Shown piece after piece: positions 17,688 through 26,145 of a stretch of 64,000 bases of DNA. The position numbers and the translations under genes were made by a program. Location: assembly GCA_032027085.1 (NCBI GenBank), contig JAVSMS010000001.1, positions 2,325,705-2,389,704 on the forward strand, in the 5' to 3' direction. Position 1 is the stretch's first letter. Each line of letters starts with the position of its first letter. The stretch is from Pseudorhodoplanes sp. (lineage in GTDB: Bacteria; Pseudomonadota; Alphaproteobacteria; Rhizobiales; Xanthobacteraceae). Under the pieces are notes generated by a model. It did no database searches and had not been told where the DNA came from. It saw nothing but the letters and a program-made list of their open reading frames with translations.

Positions 17688-19580
17688 ATGTTGACCAAGA
17701 CCCCCGAGGACGAGAAGCGGCAACTGATCCGTGCGCGCGCGTCTGCAATTCAGAAGTCCGGGGGGCTTGTGGCCGCGGTCTCGAACGGTAAGCTGCCCAA
17801 ACTTGTCGAGACCACCCTGTCGGAAGCGCTGGTGCTCGGCCTGCTCAAGCAGGGCGTGCGCAAGTATTTCGCGATTTTCGGCCACGGCTCGACCGATCTT
17901 GGCGACATATTGCGCATCTACGAAGAGGAAGGCGTCACCCGCACCTTCAACTGCCGTAACGAGGTCGAGATGGCGCATGCCGCGACCGCTTTGCGGTGGC
18001 AATACGGAGAAATCCCCGCTGTCGTCACCTCGATCGGGCCGGGCGCGTTGCAGGCTTTTGCCGGCTCGCTGGCCGCGGCCTCGAATGGCGTCGGCGTCTA
18101 TCACATTTATGGCGACGAGACGACCTTCGGTGAAGGCTACAACATGCAGCAGGTGCCGAAGCAGGAGCAGGGCCTCTTCGGCCGCATCACCGCGCTGATG
18201 GGCGGCTCCTATGTGTTGCATACGCCGGAAGCGTTGCGCGATGCACTGCGGCGCGGCTCGCTCCAGGTCAATCATCCCTATCGGGCTGGACCATTCTATC
18301 TGCTGCTGCCGCTGAACACACAGCCGGCGCGGGTGCAGGTCAACCTGGCGGCGCTTCCCGAAAAGCCGGATTTGCCGAAACTCGCGCCTGTCGGCGATGC
18401 GGAGTTAGACGAAGCAGCGAGGCTGATCGCATCCGCGACCCGGGTCACGATCAAGGCGGGCGGCGGCACGCGCGGCCATGATGCGGCGATCCGCAGGCTC
18501 GCGGAAGCGGCCGGCGCGGCGGTGGCGTTGTCGCCGGGTTGCACGGGCGTGCTGCCGGACGCGCATCCACAGAACATGCATGTCGGCGGCTCGAAAGGCT
18601 CGATCAGCGGCAATTTTGCGATGAACAATGCCGATCTGGTCGTTGTCATCGGCTCGCGTGCGGTGTGTCAGGCCGATTGCTCAGGCATCGGCTACAAATC
18701 GGCTAAGTATGTCATCAATATCAACGGCGATTTTGCAGACATCACCCACTACAACAACACGACGGTGTTGCCGGGCGATATCGGTGCCGTGGCCGAGCGT
18801 CTTGCGGCGAAGCTGGAAGTGCTGTCCGCTGCGTCGAATAAGGCTGAGTGGCTGAAAGCTTGTGGTACCAAGAAGGCGGAGTGGGCCGCGTTCAAGCAGG
18901 CCCGCTACGATGCGAAGCCGTTCGAAGATCCGGTCTGTAAAAGGCCGGCACTCGGCCAGCCGGCGGCGATCAAGGTCGTGTTGGATTTCGCAAAGGAAAT
19001 CGATGCGGCGAAATTCTTTGATGCCGGTGACGTCCAGGCAAACGGTTTCCAGGCGGTGGAGGATGACCGCACCGGCGACACTTTCACCGAGACCGGCGCG
19101 TCTTACATGGGTTTTGCATCGAGTGCGCTGCTGGCCTCCGCCATCGCCGACAAGCCGCGTTATGGTATCGTCTTCACCGGCGATGGTTCCTTCATGATGA
19201 ACCCGCAGATCCTGATCGACGGCGTCGAGCATGGCGTGCGCGGCATGATCGTGATTTTCGACAATCGCCGCATGGCCGCGATCACCGGGCTGCAGATGGC
19301 TCAGTATGGACAGGATTTCCGCACCAATGACCACGTTTCGGTCGACTATGTGAAGCTTGCCGGCGCCATCAGCGGCGTGAAGGCGCTGCATGGTGGCTTC
19401 AGTGCGGACGAACTGCGCTCCGCCTTACGCGAAGCATACAGGCACGATGGCCTGTCCGTCATCCACGTGCCCGTTTATTGCGGCGATAATGAACTTGGCG
19501 GTCTCGGCGCCTGGGGGCAATGGAATGTCGGCAACTGGTGCGACGACGTCCAGCGCGAGTGGATCGAGCAGGATATTTGA
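17688..19580 (+). CDS. IolD-like thiamine-diphosphate enzyme (C-C bond hydrolase family)
   Basis: A 630-residue ThDP enzyme. The N-terminal domain has the activating Glu in FNCRNEVEMAHAATAL (about 91) and FAIFGHGSTDLGDIL typical of 3D-trihydroxycyclohexane-1,2-dione hydrolase (IolD). The C-terminal domain has the ThDP/Mg motif GDGSFMMNPQ...IVIFDN (about 501-525). Relatives cleave cyclic 1,2-diones. No other myo-inositol genes are near, so a ring-opening step on another cyclic diketone is a reasonable inference. Confidence 0.82.
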   Translation: MLTKTPEDEKRQLIRARASAIQKSGGLVAAVSNGKLPKLVETTLSEALVLGLLKQGVRKYFAIFGHGSTDLGDILRIYEEEGVTRTFNCRNEVEMAHAATALRWQYGEIPAVVTSIGPGALQAFAGSLAAASNGVGVYHIYGDETTFGEGYNMQQVPKQEQGLFGRITALMGGSYVLHTPEALRDALRRGSLQVNHPYRAGPFYLLLPLNTQPARVQVNLAALPEKPDLPKLAPVGDAELDEAARLIASATRVTIKAGGGTRGHDAAIRRLAEAAGAAVALSPGCTGVLPDAHPQNMHVGGSKGSISGNFAMNNADLVVVIGSRAVCQADCSGIGYKSAKYVININGDFADITHYNNTTVLPGDIGAVAERLAAKLEVLSAASNKAEWLKACGTKKAEWAAFKQARYDAKPFEDPVCKRPALGQPAAIKVVLDFAKEIDAAKFFDAGDVQANGFQAVEDDRTGDTFTETGASYMGFASSALLASAIADKPRYGIVFTGDGSFMMNPQILIDGVEHGVRGMIVIFDNRRMAAITGLQMAQYGQDFRTNDHVSVDYVKLAGAISGVKALHGGFSADELRSALREAYRHDGLSVIHVPVYCGDNELGGLGAWGQWNVGNWCDDVQREWIEQDI

Positions 19581-19596
19581 GCAGCCAAGCCTTTAT

Positions 19597-19710
19597 CCGT
19601 CATCCTGAAGCGCGAACGAAGCGAGCCTCGAAGGATGACTTCTGAACGATACCTTGGCCGCCGCCACAGTTCGAGGCACGCCTCGCCGTGCACCTCAGTG
19701 TGAGGGACAC
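19597..19710. repeat. Dispersed palindromic repeat, family A
   Basis: The gap between the convergent IolD-like and flavin reductase genes is filled by an element starting CCGTCATCCTGAAG, with an internal CCTCGAAGGATGAC, and ending near CCTCAGTGTGAGGGAC. The arms are degenerate copies of those at 24628-24739. Confidence 0.6.
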
Positions 19711-19713
19711 ATG

Positions 19714-20226
19714 CTACACATGCTTATACGCTCGATCGTGATAGACCAGCGCCTTCGCCGCCGGTCCGAGGCGCACTGCCACGACCGAGCCGAAATAGAC
19801 GAAATGTGAGCCGACCTCCTTCGCTTCCAGCACGCGGCAGTCGAAGGTTGCGATGGCCGATTTCAGCGCCGGCGAACCGGTCTTGATCGTGTCCCAGTTG
19901 CCGGTCTTGAAGCGCTCGGCCATAAAGATGCCGGTGCGGCCCGCGAAAACATCTGCAATCGTTTCTTCGCTCGCCGCCAGTGTATTGACGCAGAAGCTGC
20001 CGTTTTCCAGCATCAAAGGTGTGATCTGGCTTTTGCGATTGAGGCAGACCAGCAGGGTCGACGGTGCATCCGACACCGAGGCAACGGCCGTTGCCGTAAA
20101 CCCCGCCTTGCCGGACTTTCCGTCGGTCGTAACAATGTGAACGGCGGCGCCGAGACGGCTCATTGCCTCGCGGAAAATCTGCGAGTCCGCCAGTTCGATT
20201 GCTGGCGTTTGTGCGGGGTGGTTCAT
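19714..20226 (-). CDS. Flavin reductase (HpaC-like, split-barrel FMN-binding)
   Basis: A 170-residue NAD(P)H:flavin oxidoreductase of the split-barrel type: FREAMSRLGAAVHIVTTDG, GFTATAVASVSDAPSTLLVCLN, GSFCVNTLA and the late GSHFVYFGSVVAVRL. Such enzymes supply reduced FMN or FAD to a separate monooxygenase. The start at 20226 overlaps the stop of the amidohydrolase gene by one base (TGATG), so they are translationally coupled. A luciferase-like monooxygenase at 31326-32432 is a candidate partner. Confidence 0.88.
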   Translation of the reverse strand: MNHPAQTPAIELADSQIFREAMSRLGAAVHIVTTDGKSGKAGFTATAVASVSDAPSTLLVCLNRKSQITPLMLENGSFCVNTLAASEETIADVFAGRTGIFMAERFKTGNWDTIKTGSPALKSAIATFDCRVLEAKEVGSHFVYFGSVVAVRLGPAAKALVYHDRAYKHV

Positions 20227-21293
20227 CAGGCCAGTCCCAGAAGTTCCTTGGCGTTGCCGCCTGCGATTGCCGCGATGGTCGAGGCGTCGAACGTGTCGAT
20301 CGAAGCGACATGTCCGACCGGATCGTAATCGGCCATGTCGAAGGGATAATCCGTGCCCATGACCACATGATCGATGCCCCAGGTTTCGACAAGGGTGGTC
20401 AACTGCTTGTGCGAGAAGACGACTGTGTCGAAATATATTTTCCTCAGATAGTCGGTCGGTTGCTTCGGCACACTGTGCGCGTCTGAACGCGCGCCCCAGA
20501 CATGATCGATTCGACCCCAATAGGCACCGAGATAGCCGCCGCCATGCACGGCAAGAATCTTCAAATTCGGATGGCGCTCCAGCACGCCATCGAAAATGAG
20601 GTTGTGCAAGGCGAGGGTGGTTTCGAGCGGATTGCCGATCACATTGTTGAAGTAGAAGCGCTTGAAGCGCTCGCCCTGCGTGAAGCCATTGGGATGGATG
20701 ACAACAAGCGCGTTCAGTTCTTCGGCTTTCGTCCAGAACGGCGCGTAAGCCGGGTCGGAAATTTCCTTCCCCGCGACGTTGGTCAAAATCTGCACGCCCC
20801 TGAAGCCGAGCGTCTTGATCACGCGCTCCAGTTCCTTCGCCGCCTCCGCGCCGTCATTCAGCGGCACCGTGCCGAGGCCGATCAGCCTGTCCGGCTTGCG
20901 GCCGACAAATTCCGCCACGCCATCATTGACGATCTGCGCGGCCTTCACCGCAGCGTCCGTCGGCAGGGTGTAGTAGCATTGCCCGGGCGGCGGCTTGATC
21001 ACCTGCATGTCGATGCCCATGGCGTCGAGGTCCTTCAGGCGCTCGTCGAAATTGACAAGGCGGGTCTTCAGATCGCCATCCTGCTTGGCGTTGACCGCCG
21101 CCGTCTCGGGCGATTGAAACTCATGCAACCCGGGACTTAGAAATCTGGCGTATTGCTGGACGAAGGCGCCGGCCTGCGGAATCGCGATATGCGAATGCAT
21201 ATCGATGGTCGTGCTTGCCGGTCGCACGGCGCGGCCCGGCTTGCCATGCTTGCGGGCGGCGGTTGGCTCGTACTTATTCCATACGCCTGTCAT
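20226..21293 (-). CDS. Amidohydrolase-2 family protein (ACMSD-like decarboxylase/hydrolase)
   Basis: A 355-residue TIM-barrel metal enzyme. Metal ligands: His33 and His35 in IDMHSH, a His in VVIHPNGF, a His in LAVHGGGYLGAYWGR, and the Asp in VMGTDYPFD. This set is shared with 2-amino-3-carboxymuconate-semialdehyde decarboxylase and gamma-resorcylate decarboxylase, so non-oxidative decarboxylation of a ring-cleavage product or aromatic acid is likely. I placed the start at ATG 21293; the longer frame overlaps livF. It is probably in one unit with the liv genes upstream. Confidence 0.85.
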   Translation of the reverse strand: MTGVWNKYEPTAARKHGKPGRAVRPASTTIDMHSHIAIPQAGAFVQQYARFLSPGLHEFQSPETAAVNAKQDGDLKTRLVNFDERLKDLDAMGIDMQVIKPPPGQCYYTLPTDAAVKAAQIVNDGVAEFVGRKPDRLIGLGTVPLNDGAEAAKELERVIKTLGFRGVQILTNVAGKEISDPAYAPFWTKAEELNALVVIHPNGFTQGERFKRFYFNNVIGNPLETTLALHNLIFDGVLERHPNLKILAVHGGGYLGAYWGRIDHVWGARSDAHSVPKQPTDYLRKIYFDTVVFSHKQLTTLVETWGIDHVVMGTDYPFDMADYDPVGHVASIDTFDASTIAAIAGGNAKELLGLA

Positions 21294-21315
21294 AGAACTT
21301 TCCGGTCTTTCACCG

Positions 21316-22035
21316 TCAGAAAACACCCAGATATTGCGTGACGCGCGGGTCGTCGGATCTGATATCGCGCGCCGCGCCGCCGAACGCAACTTCGCCGCTG
21401 TTGAGAACGAGGATGTCATCCGCAATGTCGAAAACAAGCTGAGGACTCTGCTCCACCAGCACAATCGATAGTCCGCTGGCCTTTAATTTACGGATGGTCG
21501 ACATGACTTCGAGGACGATCTGCGGCGCCAGCCCCTCAGACGGCTCGTCCATCAACAGGACGCGCGGGTTGTTCATCAGGGCGCGTCCGATCGCCAGCAT
21601 CTGCTGTTCTCCGCCCGAAAGATGGGCGGCAACCTGGTTCTTGCGCTCGCGCAGGCGTGGAAACATCTCGAAGACGGTGTCCACAGTCCACGCGTTCTGA
21701 CGGCCGTTGCCAGCCTTGCGTGCGGCCACTGCCAGGTTTTCGCGCACGGTCAGGCTTCTGAAGATACGCCGTCCCTGTGGCACCAAAGCGACGCCGCAGG
21801 CGGCGATCTGCTCGGGCGGCAGGGCCGTGACATTCTGGCCGAAGATCGAAACTGAGCCGCGCCGCGCTGTCAGGAGCCCGACGGTCACATTCATGCAAGT
21901 CGATTTGCCGGCACCGTTGCGGCCGAGCAGGCCCAGCAGATGGCCCTCCGGCAGAGCAAACGACACGTTCTGCAGCACATGGCTGTCGCCATAGAAGGCG
22001 TGAACGTTGCTCAGCCGGAGCGCGTCAGTGGCCAA
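21316..22035 (-). CDS. livF: Branched-chain-type ABC transporter ATPase LivF
   Basis: A 239-residue ATPase: Walker A GLLGRNGAGKST (about 37-48), signature LSGGEQQMLAIGRAL, Walker B RVLLMDEPSEGL. The start is a TTG at 22035 that lies within the end of livG (11-base overlap); no ATG fits. It pairs with LivG to drive the Liv-type importer. Given the catabolic surroundings, the solute is more likely an aromatic or heterocyclic acid than an amino acid. Confidence 0.92.
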   Translation of the reverse strand: MATDALRLSNVHAFYGDSHVLQNVSFALPEGHLLGLLGRNGAGKSTCMNVTVGLLTARRGSVSIFGQNVTALPPEQIAACGVALVPQGRRIFRSLTVRENLAVAARKAGNGRQNAWTVDTVFEMFPRLRERKNQVAAHLSGGEQQMLAIGRALMNNPRVLLMDEPSEGLAPQIVLEVMSTIRKLKASGLSIVLVEQSPQLVFDIADDILVLNSGEVAFGGAARDIRSDDPRVTQYLGVF

Positions 22036-22762
22036 GGTAGATCTCCTTGGTGCGCGGATCATTGACCACTTCGGCCCGCGTGCCCTCGACGATGACCTCG
22101 CCGAAATGCAGCACGGTGATTTTGTCGGCAAAATCGAGCGCCACGTCCATGTTGTGCTCTATCATGACGACGGACACGTCGCGCGGGATGCGGGCCAGCA
22201 GCTTCTGCACGTCGCGCCGCTCGTCGATCGAGAGGCCGGCATAGGGCTCGTCGAGCAGCAACACTTTCGGCTTCTGTGCCAGGGCCATCGCGATTTCCAC
22301 CCGCCGCCGTTCGCCGTAGGACGTTTCTGCCAGCGGGCGGCTGGCGATATTCTCCAGCCCGACATGAGTGAGCGCCTCGCGGGCTTGCGCGACGAGATCG
22401 CTGCGGCGCTCGAGATCGATGAAGGGACTCCAGCGCAGCGGCGAGAGACCCAGCAGCGCCAGCGTCACATTGCGAAGGATGGTATCGCGCGCGAACAGGG
22501 TGATGATCTGGTAGGTGCGCGCCATGCCCATGTGCGGCCGCCGGCGGCTGGGGAGGCGGGTGATGTCCTGATCGAACAGGCGGATGGAGCCGCTGTCGGG
22601 GGTGATTTCGCCGGTGATGAGATTGAACAAGGTCGTCTTGCCGGCGCCATTTGGGCCGATGATCAGCCGTCGCTCGCCGGGCTCGACTGACAGGTTCACA
22701 TTGGAGGTCACGCGCAGACCGCCGAAGGATTTGCACAGCCTGTCGACGTGCAGCGCGGTCAT
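22025..22762 (-). CDS. livG: Branched-chain-type ABC transporter ATPase LivG
   Basis: A 245-residue ATPase: Walker A IIGPNGAGKTTLFN, the Liv-type GMARTYQIITLF, signature TSYGERRRVEIAMAL (a variant with Y in place of the second S/G), Walker B VLLLDEPYAGL, and the C-terminal EGTRAEVVNDPRTKEIYLGH tail typical of LivG. The start overlaps the end of livM by 4 bases (ATGA). It is the second nucleotide-binding subunit of the importer. Confidence 0.92.
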   Translation of the reverse strand: MTALHVDRLCKSFGGLRVTSNVNLSVEPGERRLIIGPNGAGKTTLFNLITGEITPDSGSIRLFDQDITRLPSRRRPHMGMARTYQIITLFARDTILRNVTLALLGLSPLRWSPFIDLERRSDLVAQAREALTHVGLENIASRPLAETSYGERRRVEIAMALAQKPKVLLLDEPYAGLSIDERRDVQKLLARIPRDVSVVMIEHNMDVALDFADKITVLHFGEVIVEGTRAEVVNDPRTKEIYLGH

Positions 22763-23754
22763 GACGCAGCGCTTTCCGCTTTTTCCCTCACGGCAAGCCT
22801 GCGGGATTTCAGCCGGTGCCAGCCATACCGCCACAGCCGCGCCGTGCCCGGCACGAGCCCTTCCGGCATGAAGGTGATGATGACGACGAAGATCACACCG
22901 AGCACGAGGTTCCAGCGCTCGATATAGGCGCTGACCACATTCTTCATGATGACCACGATGCCGGCGCCGACTACTGGTCCGAGCAAAGTGCCGGTGCCGC
23001 CGGAAATCACCATCAGCAGGATTTCGGCGGAGGTCTGCAACGCCGCCACCTGCGGACTGATGAACTGATTGTAATAGACGAAGAGCAACCCGGCGATGCC
23101 GGTCCATAATCCGGAAAAGAGGATCGCGAGAAAGCGGATCAGCCAAACATTGTAGCCAAGCATATTCATGCGCCGTTCCTGGTCCCGGGTGCCGCGCAGG
23201 CTTGCACCGAAGGGCGAGCGCACAAAGACAATCATCGTCGCGACCGTCGCGAGGAATACGACGAGCGTCGCGTAGTAGAAGCCGTCGGCGCTGGCGAGGC
23301 TGAGACCGAAGGGGGCAGGCCGGGTCGAGACATTGATGCCATTGTCGCCGTTGGTCAGGCTGGCCCAGCGATAGGCGATGCCCCAGATGATCTGCCCGAT
23401 CGCTAGCGTGATCATCAGGAAGCCGATGCCGGTCGCGCGCAAAGCCAGTACGGCAAACACGGCCGTGGAGGCGAGTGTCACGATCAGAGCCATCAGAATC
23501 GCGAGCGCATGTCCATGTCCGGCCGCGAGCATAAGGCCCGCCGCGTAGCCCGCCATCGCAAACAGACCGGCATGGCCGAGCGACACCAAACCGGCATAAC
23601 CGACCAGCACGTTGAGCGAGAGCGCGCAGATCGCCCAGAACAGAATCTGGCTCGCGATATTCACGTAATAGGGATTTCCGACCCAGGCCGGCAATGTGAC
23701 CAGCAGCGCGAGGGTGAGGGTGATCATCGCAAAGCGATAGTTCCGGGCGGTCAT
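22759..23754 (-). CDS. livM: Branched-chain-type ABC transporter permease LivM
   Basis: A 331-residue inner-membrane protein with about eight to ten hydrophobic segments. It has the LivM hallmarks LSLNVLVGYAGLVSLGHAGLFA (about 41-62) and the cytoplasmic coupling loop containing SPFGASLRGTRDQERRM. It overlaps livH and livG by 4 bases on each side, so the permease and ATPase genes are translated as a block. Confidence 0.92.
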   Translation of the reverse strand: MTARNYRFAMITLTLALLVTLPAWVGNPYYVNIASQILFWAICALSLNVLVGYAGLVSLGHAGLFAMAGYAAGLMLAAGHGHALAILMALIVTLASTAVFAVLALRATGIGFLMITLAIGQIIWGIAYRWASLTNGDNGINVSTRPAPFGLSLASADGFYYATLVVFLATVATMIVFVRSPFGASLRGTRDQERRMNMLGYNVWLIRFLAILFSGLWTGIAGLLFVYYNQFISPQVAALQTSAEILLMVISGGTGTLLGPVVGAGIVVIMKNVVSAYIERWNLVLGVIFVVIITFMPEGLVPGTARLWRYGWHRLKSRRLAVREKAESAAS

Positions 23755-24611
23755 GAAACCACCCGGCCGAACAGGCCCTGCGGCCGCAATACCAGTACCA
23801 GCAGCATCGGCAGGAACAGAATGACATAGGCGAGGTCGGGGAACATCGCCTGGCCGAAGTTATAGAGAAAGCCGATCAGGAAAGAGCCGACCAATGCGCC
23901 GAGCAGGCTGCCGCTGCCGCCGAGAATGACGACGATCAATGCCAGCGGCAGCATCTCGAAATCGAGGCCCGGATAGACCGAGAGATAGGGCGCGCCAATC
24001 ACGCCCGCAAAAGCGGCGAGCGCGGCGCCCAGCGCGAAGACAAGCGTGAAGAGTTGCGAGACCTTGATGCCGACGACCCGCGCAATCGGTGCGTCATCCA
24101 CGCCGGCGCGGATCATGGCGCCGAGCCGTGTCCAGTCGACCATCAGCCAGAGTGCAATGGCGATGACGACCGCGACGCCGACCATCACCAGACGGAAGAT
24201 GGGGAAGAACAGGCCGGCGACCTGCAACGCCCCCTGCAAGTGCGCAGGCGTCGCCGGCTGCCAGGGATCTCCGGTCCATACCATCAGGGAGATGTCGCCG
24301 ATGATGAAGGCAAAGCCGAGCGTCAGCAGCACCTGCGGCAACACCTGGCCCTCCAGCCGCCGCAGCAGGAAGCGTTCGATCACACCGCCAATCACGGCCA
24401 TGGCTGCGCCGCTGAGCAGCGCCGCCAGCCAGAAATTCATGCCCCGGCTCAGGAACGTAACCCCGAAATAGGCTCCAAGCATGAAGAAGGAGCCGTGCAT
24501 CAGATTCGGAATCCGCATCAATCCGAAAATGAGGGAGAACCCGGCAGATAGCAGAAACAATAGGCCGCCAAGGGCGATGCTGTTCACGGCGAGGGTCAGC
24601 CAGAGGTTCAT
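23751..24611 (-). CDS. livH: Branched-chain-type ABC transporter permease LivH
   Basis: A 286-residue inner-membrane protein. N-terminal SIALGGLLFLLSAGFSLIFGLMRIPNLMHGS-type sequence (about residues 11-41) is the LivH signature. The coupling loop is seen in RAGVDDAPIARVVGIKV, and a late VIVVILGGSGSLLGALVGSFLIG segment is present. It forms the translocation pore with LivM. A repeat separates it from the binding-protein gene upstream. Confidence 0.92.
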   Translation of the reverse strand: MNLWLTLAVNSIALGGLLFLLSAGFSLIFGLMRIPNLMHGSFFMLGAYFGVTFLSRGMNFWLAALLSGAAMAVIGGVIERFLLRRLEGQVLPQVLLTLGFAFIIGDISLMVWTGDPWQPATPAHLQGALQVAGLFFPIFRLVMVGVAVVIAIALWLMVDWTRLGAMIRAGVDDAPIARVVGIKVSQLFTLVFALGAALAAFAGVIGAPYLSVYPGLDFEMLPLALIVVILGGSGSLLGALVGSFLIGFLYNFGQAMFPDLAYVILFLPMLLVLVLRPQGLFGRVVS

Positions 24612-24627
24612 CTACTGTGTTCCTCCC

Positions 24628-24739
24628 GCCGTCATCCTGAGGCGCGAGCCGGACGTAGTCCGGCGAGCCTCGATGCAGACGGCGGGCCGCCATCTTTCGA
24701 GCTCGGCAGCCTTTCTGCCTCGCACCTCAGGATGACGGC
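24628..24739. repeat. Repeat with perfect terminal inverted repeats, family A (MITE-like)
   Basis: This copy has perfect 15-base ends: G-CCGTCATCCTGAGG on the left and CCTCAGGATGACGG-C on the right, enclosing about 80 bases with internal complementarity. It lies between livH and the liv binding-protein gene. It is the cleanest family member in the window and defines the element boundaries. No coding capacity is seen. Confidence 0.75.
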
Positions 24740-24789
24740 CATTCGTCCCTTCTCCGTTGTCACTTTCCGCACGCGCCTTGTGCGTCAGC

Positions 24790-26031
24790 TCACTCCAAAT
24801 TCTTCGCCGGCGGTTGGTCGCGCGCATAAACCGGCGCGGCGAGAAATGCCTTCTCGTCATAGGTCCAGAACTGCCCGACATTCGGATAGCGCTTGATGAC
24901 AGTGTTGACGAGTTTGCCGCCCTTCCTTTCGCATTTGCGGATGAAGACATCTCCGACGACATTTCCGTATTTGTCGAACTTGACGGGGCCGCGCGGTGTG
25001 TCGGTCAACGAAACACTGTGCAGCTCGTCCGCCAGCGCCTTGCGGTCATTGACCTTGTCGCCGAGTTTTGCGATCGCGGCTTCGACGCATTGACCTGCGA
25101 TATACATGCCGGCCGAATAGCCGCCCGGAAGTACGTTGTAGTCCTTCTGCATGCCGGCTACGAACCGCTTGTTGCTTTCCGATTCGAAATCGGCCGAATA
25201 CCAGGCAGCGGACAGGACGCCAACGGCTTCATCGCCAAGGCTGCGCAACAACGCGTCGTCCATTGCGGTCCAACCGGCCAGGAGCGGTATTTTCGTCTTC
25301 ACGCCGAGATCGGCATAGGCGCGCATGAACTTCACCGGGTTTGAGCCGGCGAAACCATTGAACACACAATCGACATTGCCGAGCTGGGCAATGTAGGGCG
25401 TGTAATCCGGCGTCACCAAGGGCGGCCAGAGCTTTTTTACCACCTTGCCGCCATTGTCCTCGAACACGCGCTGGAAGCCCGCCATCTGCTCGTAGCCGAA
25501 GGCGAAGTCCTCCGAGATCGTGGCGGCACGTTTGAACTTCAAATCCTTTGCCGCGTAGTCGCCCATGGCGTGGCACGTCTGTGCGGACGTCGCCGACGGG
25601 CGGATGACGAAGGGATTGGCCTTCCGCTGCGTCACGTCCTCCGCAGCAGCGAGACTGATCAGCGGCGTCTGCTTGTCGCGGACATAGTCGGTGATGGCGA
25701 GCAGTTCAAAAGCCGCGAGCGGCCCGAGAATGACGTTGACGTTATCGCGCTCGACCACTTCCTGCGCCTTGGTCTTGGCGCCGGCCGGATTGCCGCCGGT
25801 GTCGGCGACCAGCAATTCGACCTTGCGGCCGGACAGCGTGTTGTTCTTCTCCTTGAGGAAAGTGGCGATCCCCTGTTCCATCTGTATGCCGCCTTGCGCC
25901 AGCGGACCGGTCTTCACCGTGAGCAGACCGATCTTGAACGGCGCGGCTTGTGCGCGGAGCACGGCCGGTGCTGCAATCAGGGCGGTGGTGCCGAGCATTC
26001 CCTTGAGAATAGTCCTGCGTTTGACAACCAT
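24790..26031 (-). CDS. Liv-type ABC transporter substrate-binding protein (LivK family)
   Basis: A 413-residue type I periplasmic binding protein. The N-terminus KRRTILKGMLGTTALIAAPAVL has a twin-arginine motif followed by a hydrophobic stretch and an AQA cleavage site, so Tat export is likely. Family features include FKIGLLTVKTGPLAQGG and VNVILGPLAAFELLA. Many relatives near aromatic catabolic genes bind aromatic acids. It belongs with the livHMGF genes downstream, from which a repeat of about 110 bases separates it. Confidence 0.9.
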   Translation of the reverse strand: MVVKRRTILKGMLGTTALIAAPAVLRAQAAPFKIGLLTVKTGPLAQGGIQMEQGIATFLKEKNNTLSGRKVELLVADTGGNPAGAKTKAQEVVERDNVNVILGPLAAFELLAITDYVRDKQTPLISLAAAEDVTQRKANPFVIRPSATSAQTCHAMGDYAAKDLKFKRAATISEDFAFGYEQMAGFQRVFEDNGGKVVKKLWPPLVTPDYTPYIAQLGNVDCVFNGFAGSNPVKFMRAYADLGVKTKIPLLAGWTAMDDALLRSLGDEAVGVLSAAWYSADFESESNKRFVAGMQKDYNVLPGGYSAGMYIAGQCVEAAIAKLGDKVNDRKALADELHSVSLTDTPRGPVKFDKYGNVVGDVFIRKCERKGGKLVNTVIKRYPNVGQFWTYDEKAFLAAPVYARDQPPAKNLE

Positions 26032-26145
26032 TGCGTCCTCCCATCATTTGCTCCGCTTGTGGCGGGCCTATTTGTTGTGACTTCCTCTTTCCTTCGCAGA
26101 TTGAGCGGCCCGAATATTTTCAGCAGATATTGTCGCCTCGGCCGT

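Noticed and set aside
17688-19580. Assignment of the ThDP enzyme to myo-inositol breakdown (iolD proper)
   Set aside because: No iolB, iolC, iolE, iolG or inositol transporter is near. The similarity supports the family but not the pathway.
22037-22131. N-terminal extension of LivF upstream of the TTG start
   Set aside because: It lies fully inside livG and has no family similarity; the mature ATPase start fits the TTG at 22035.
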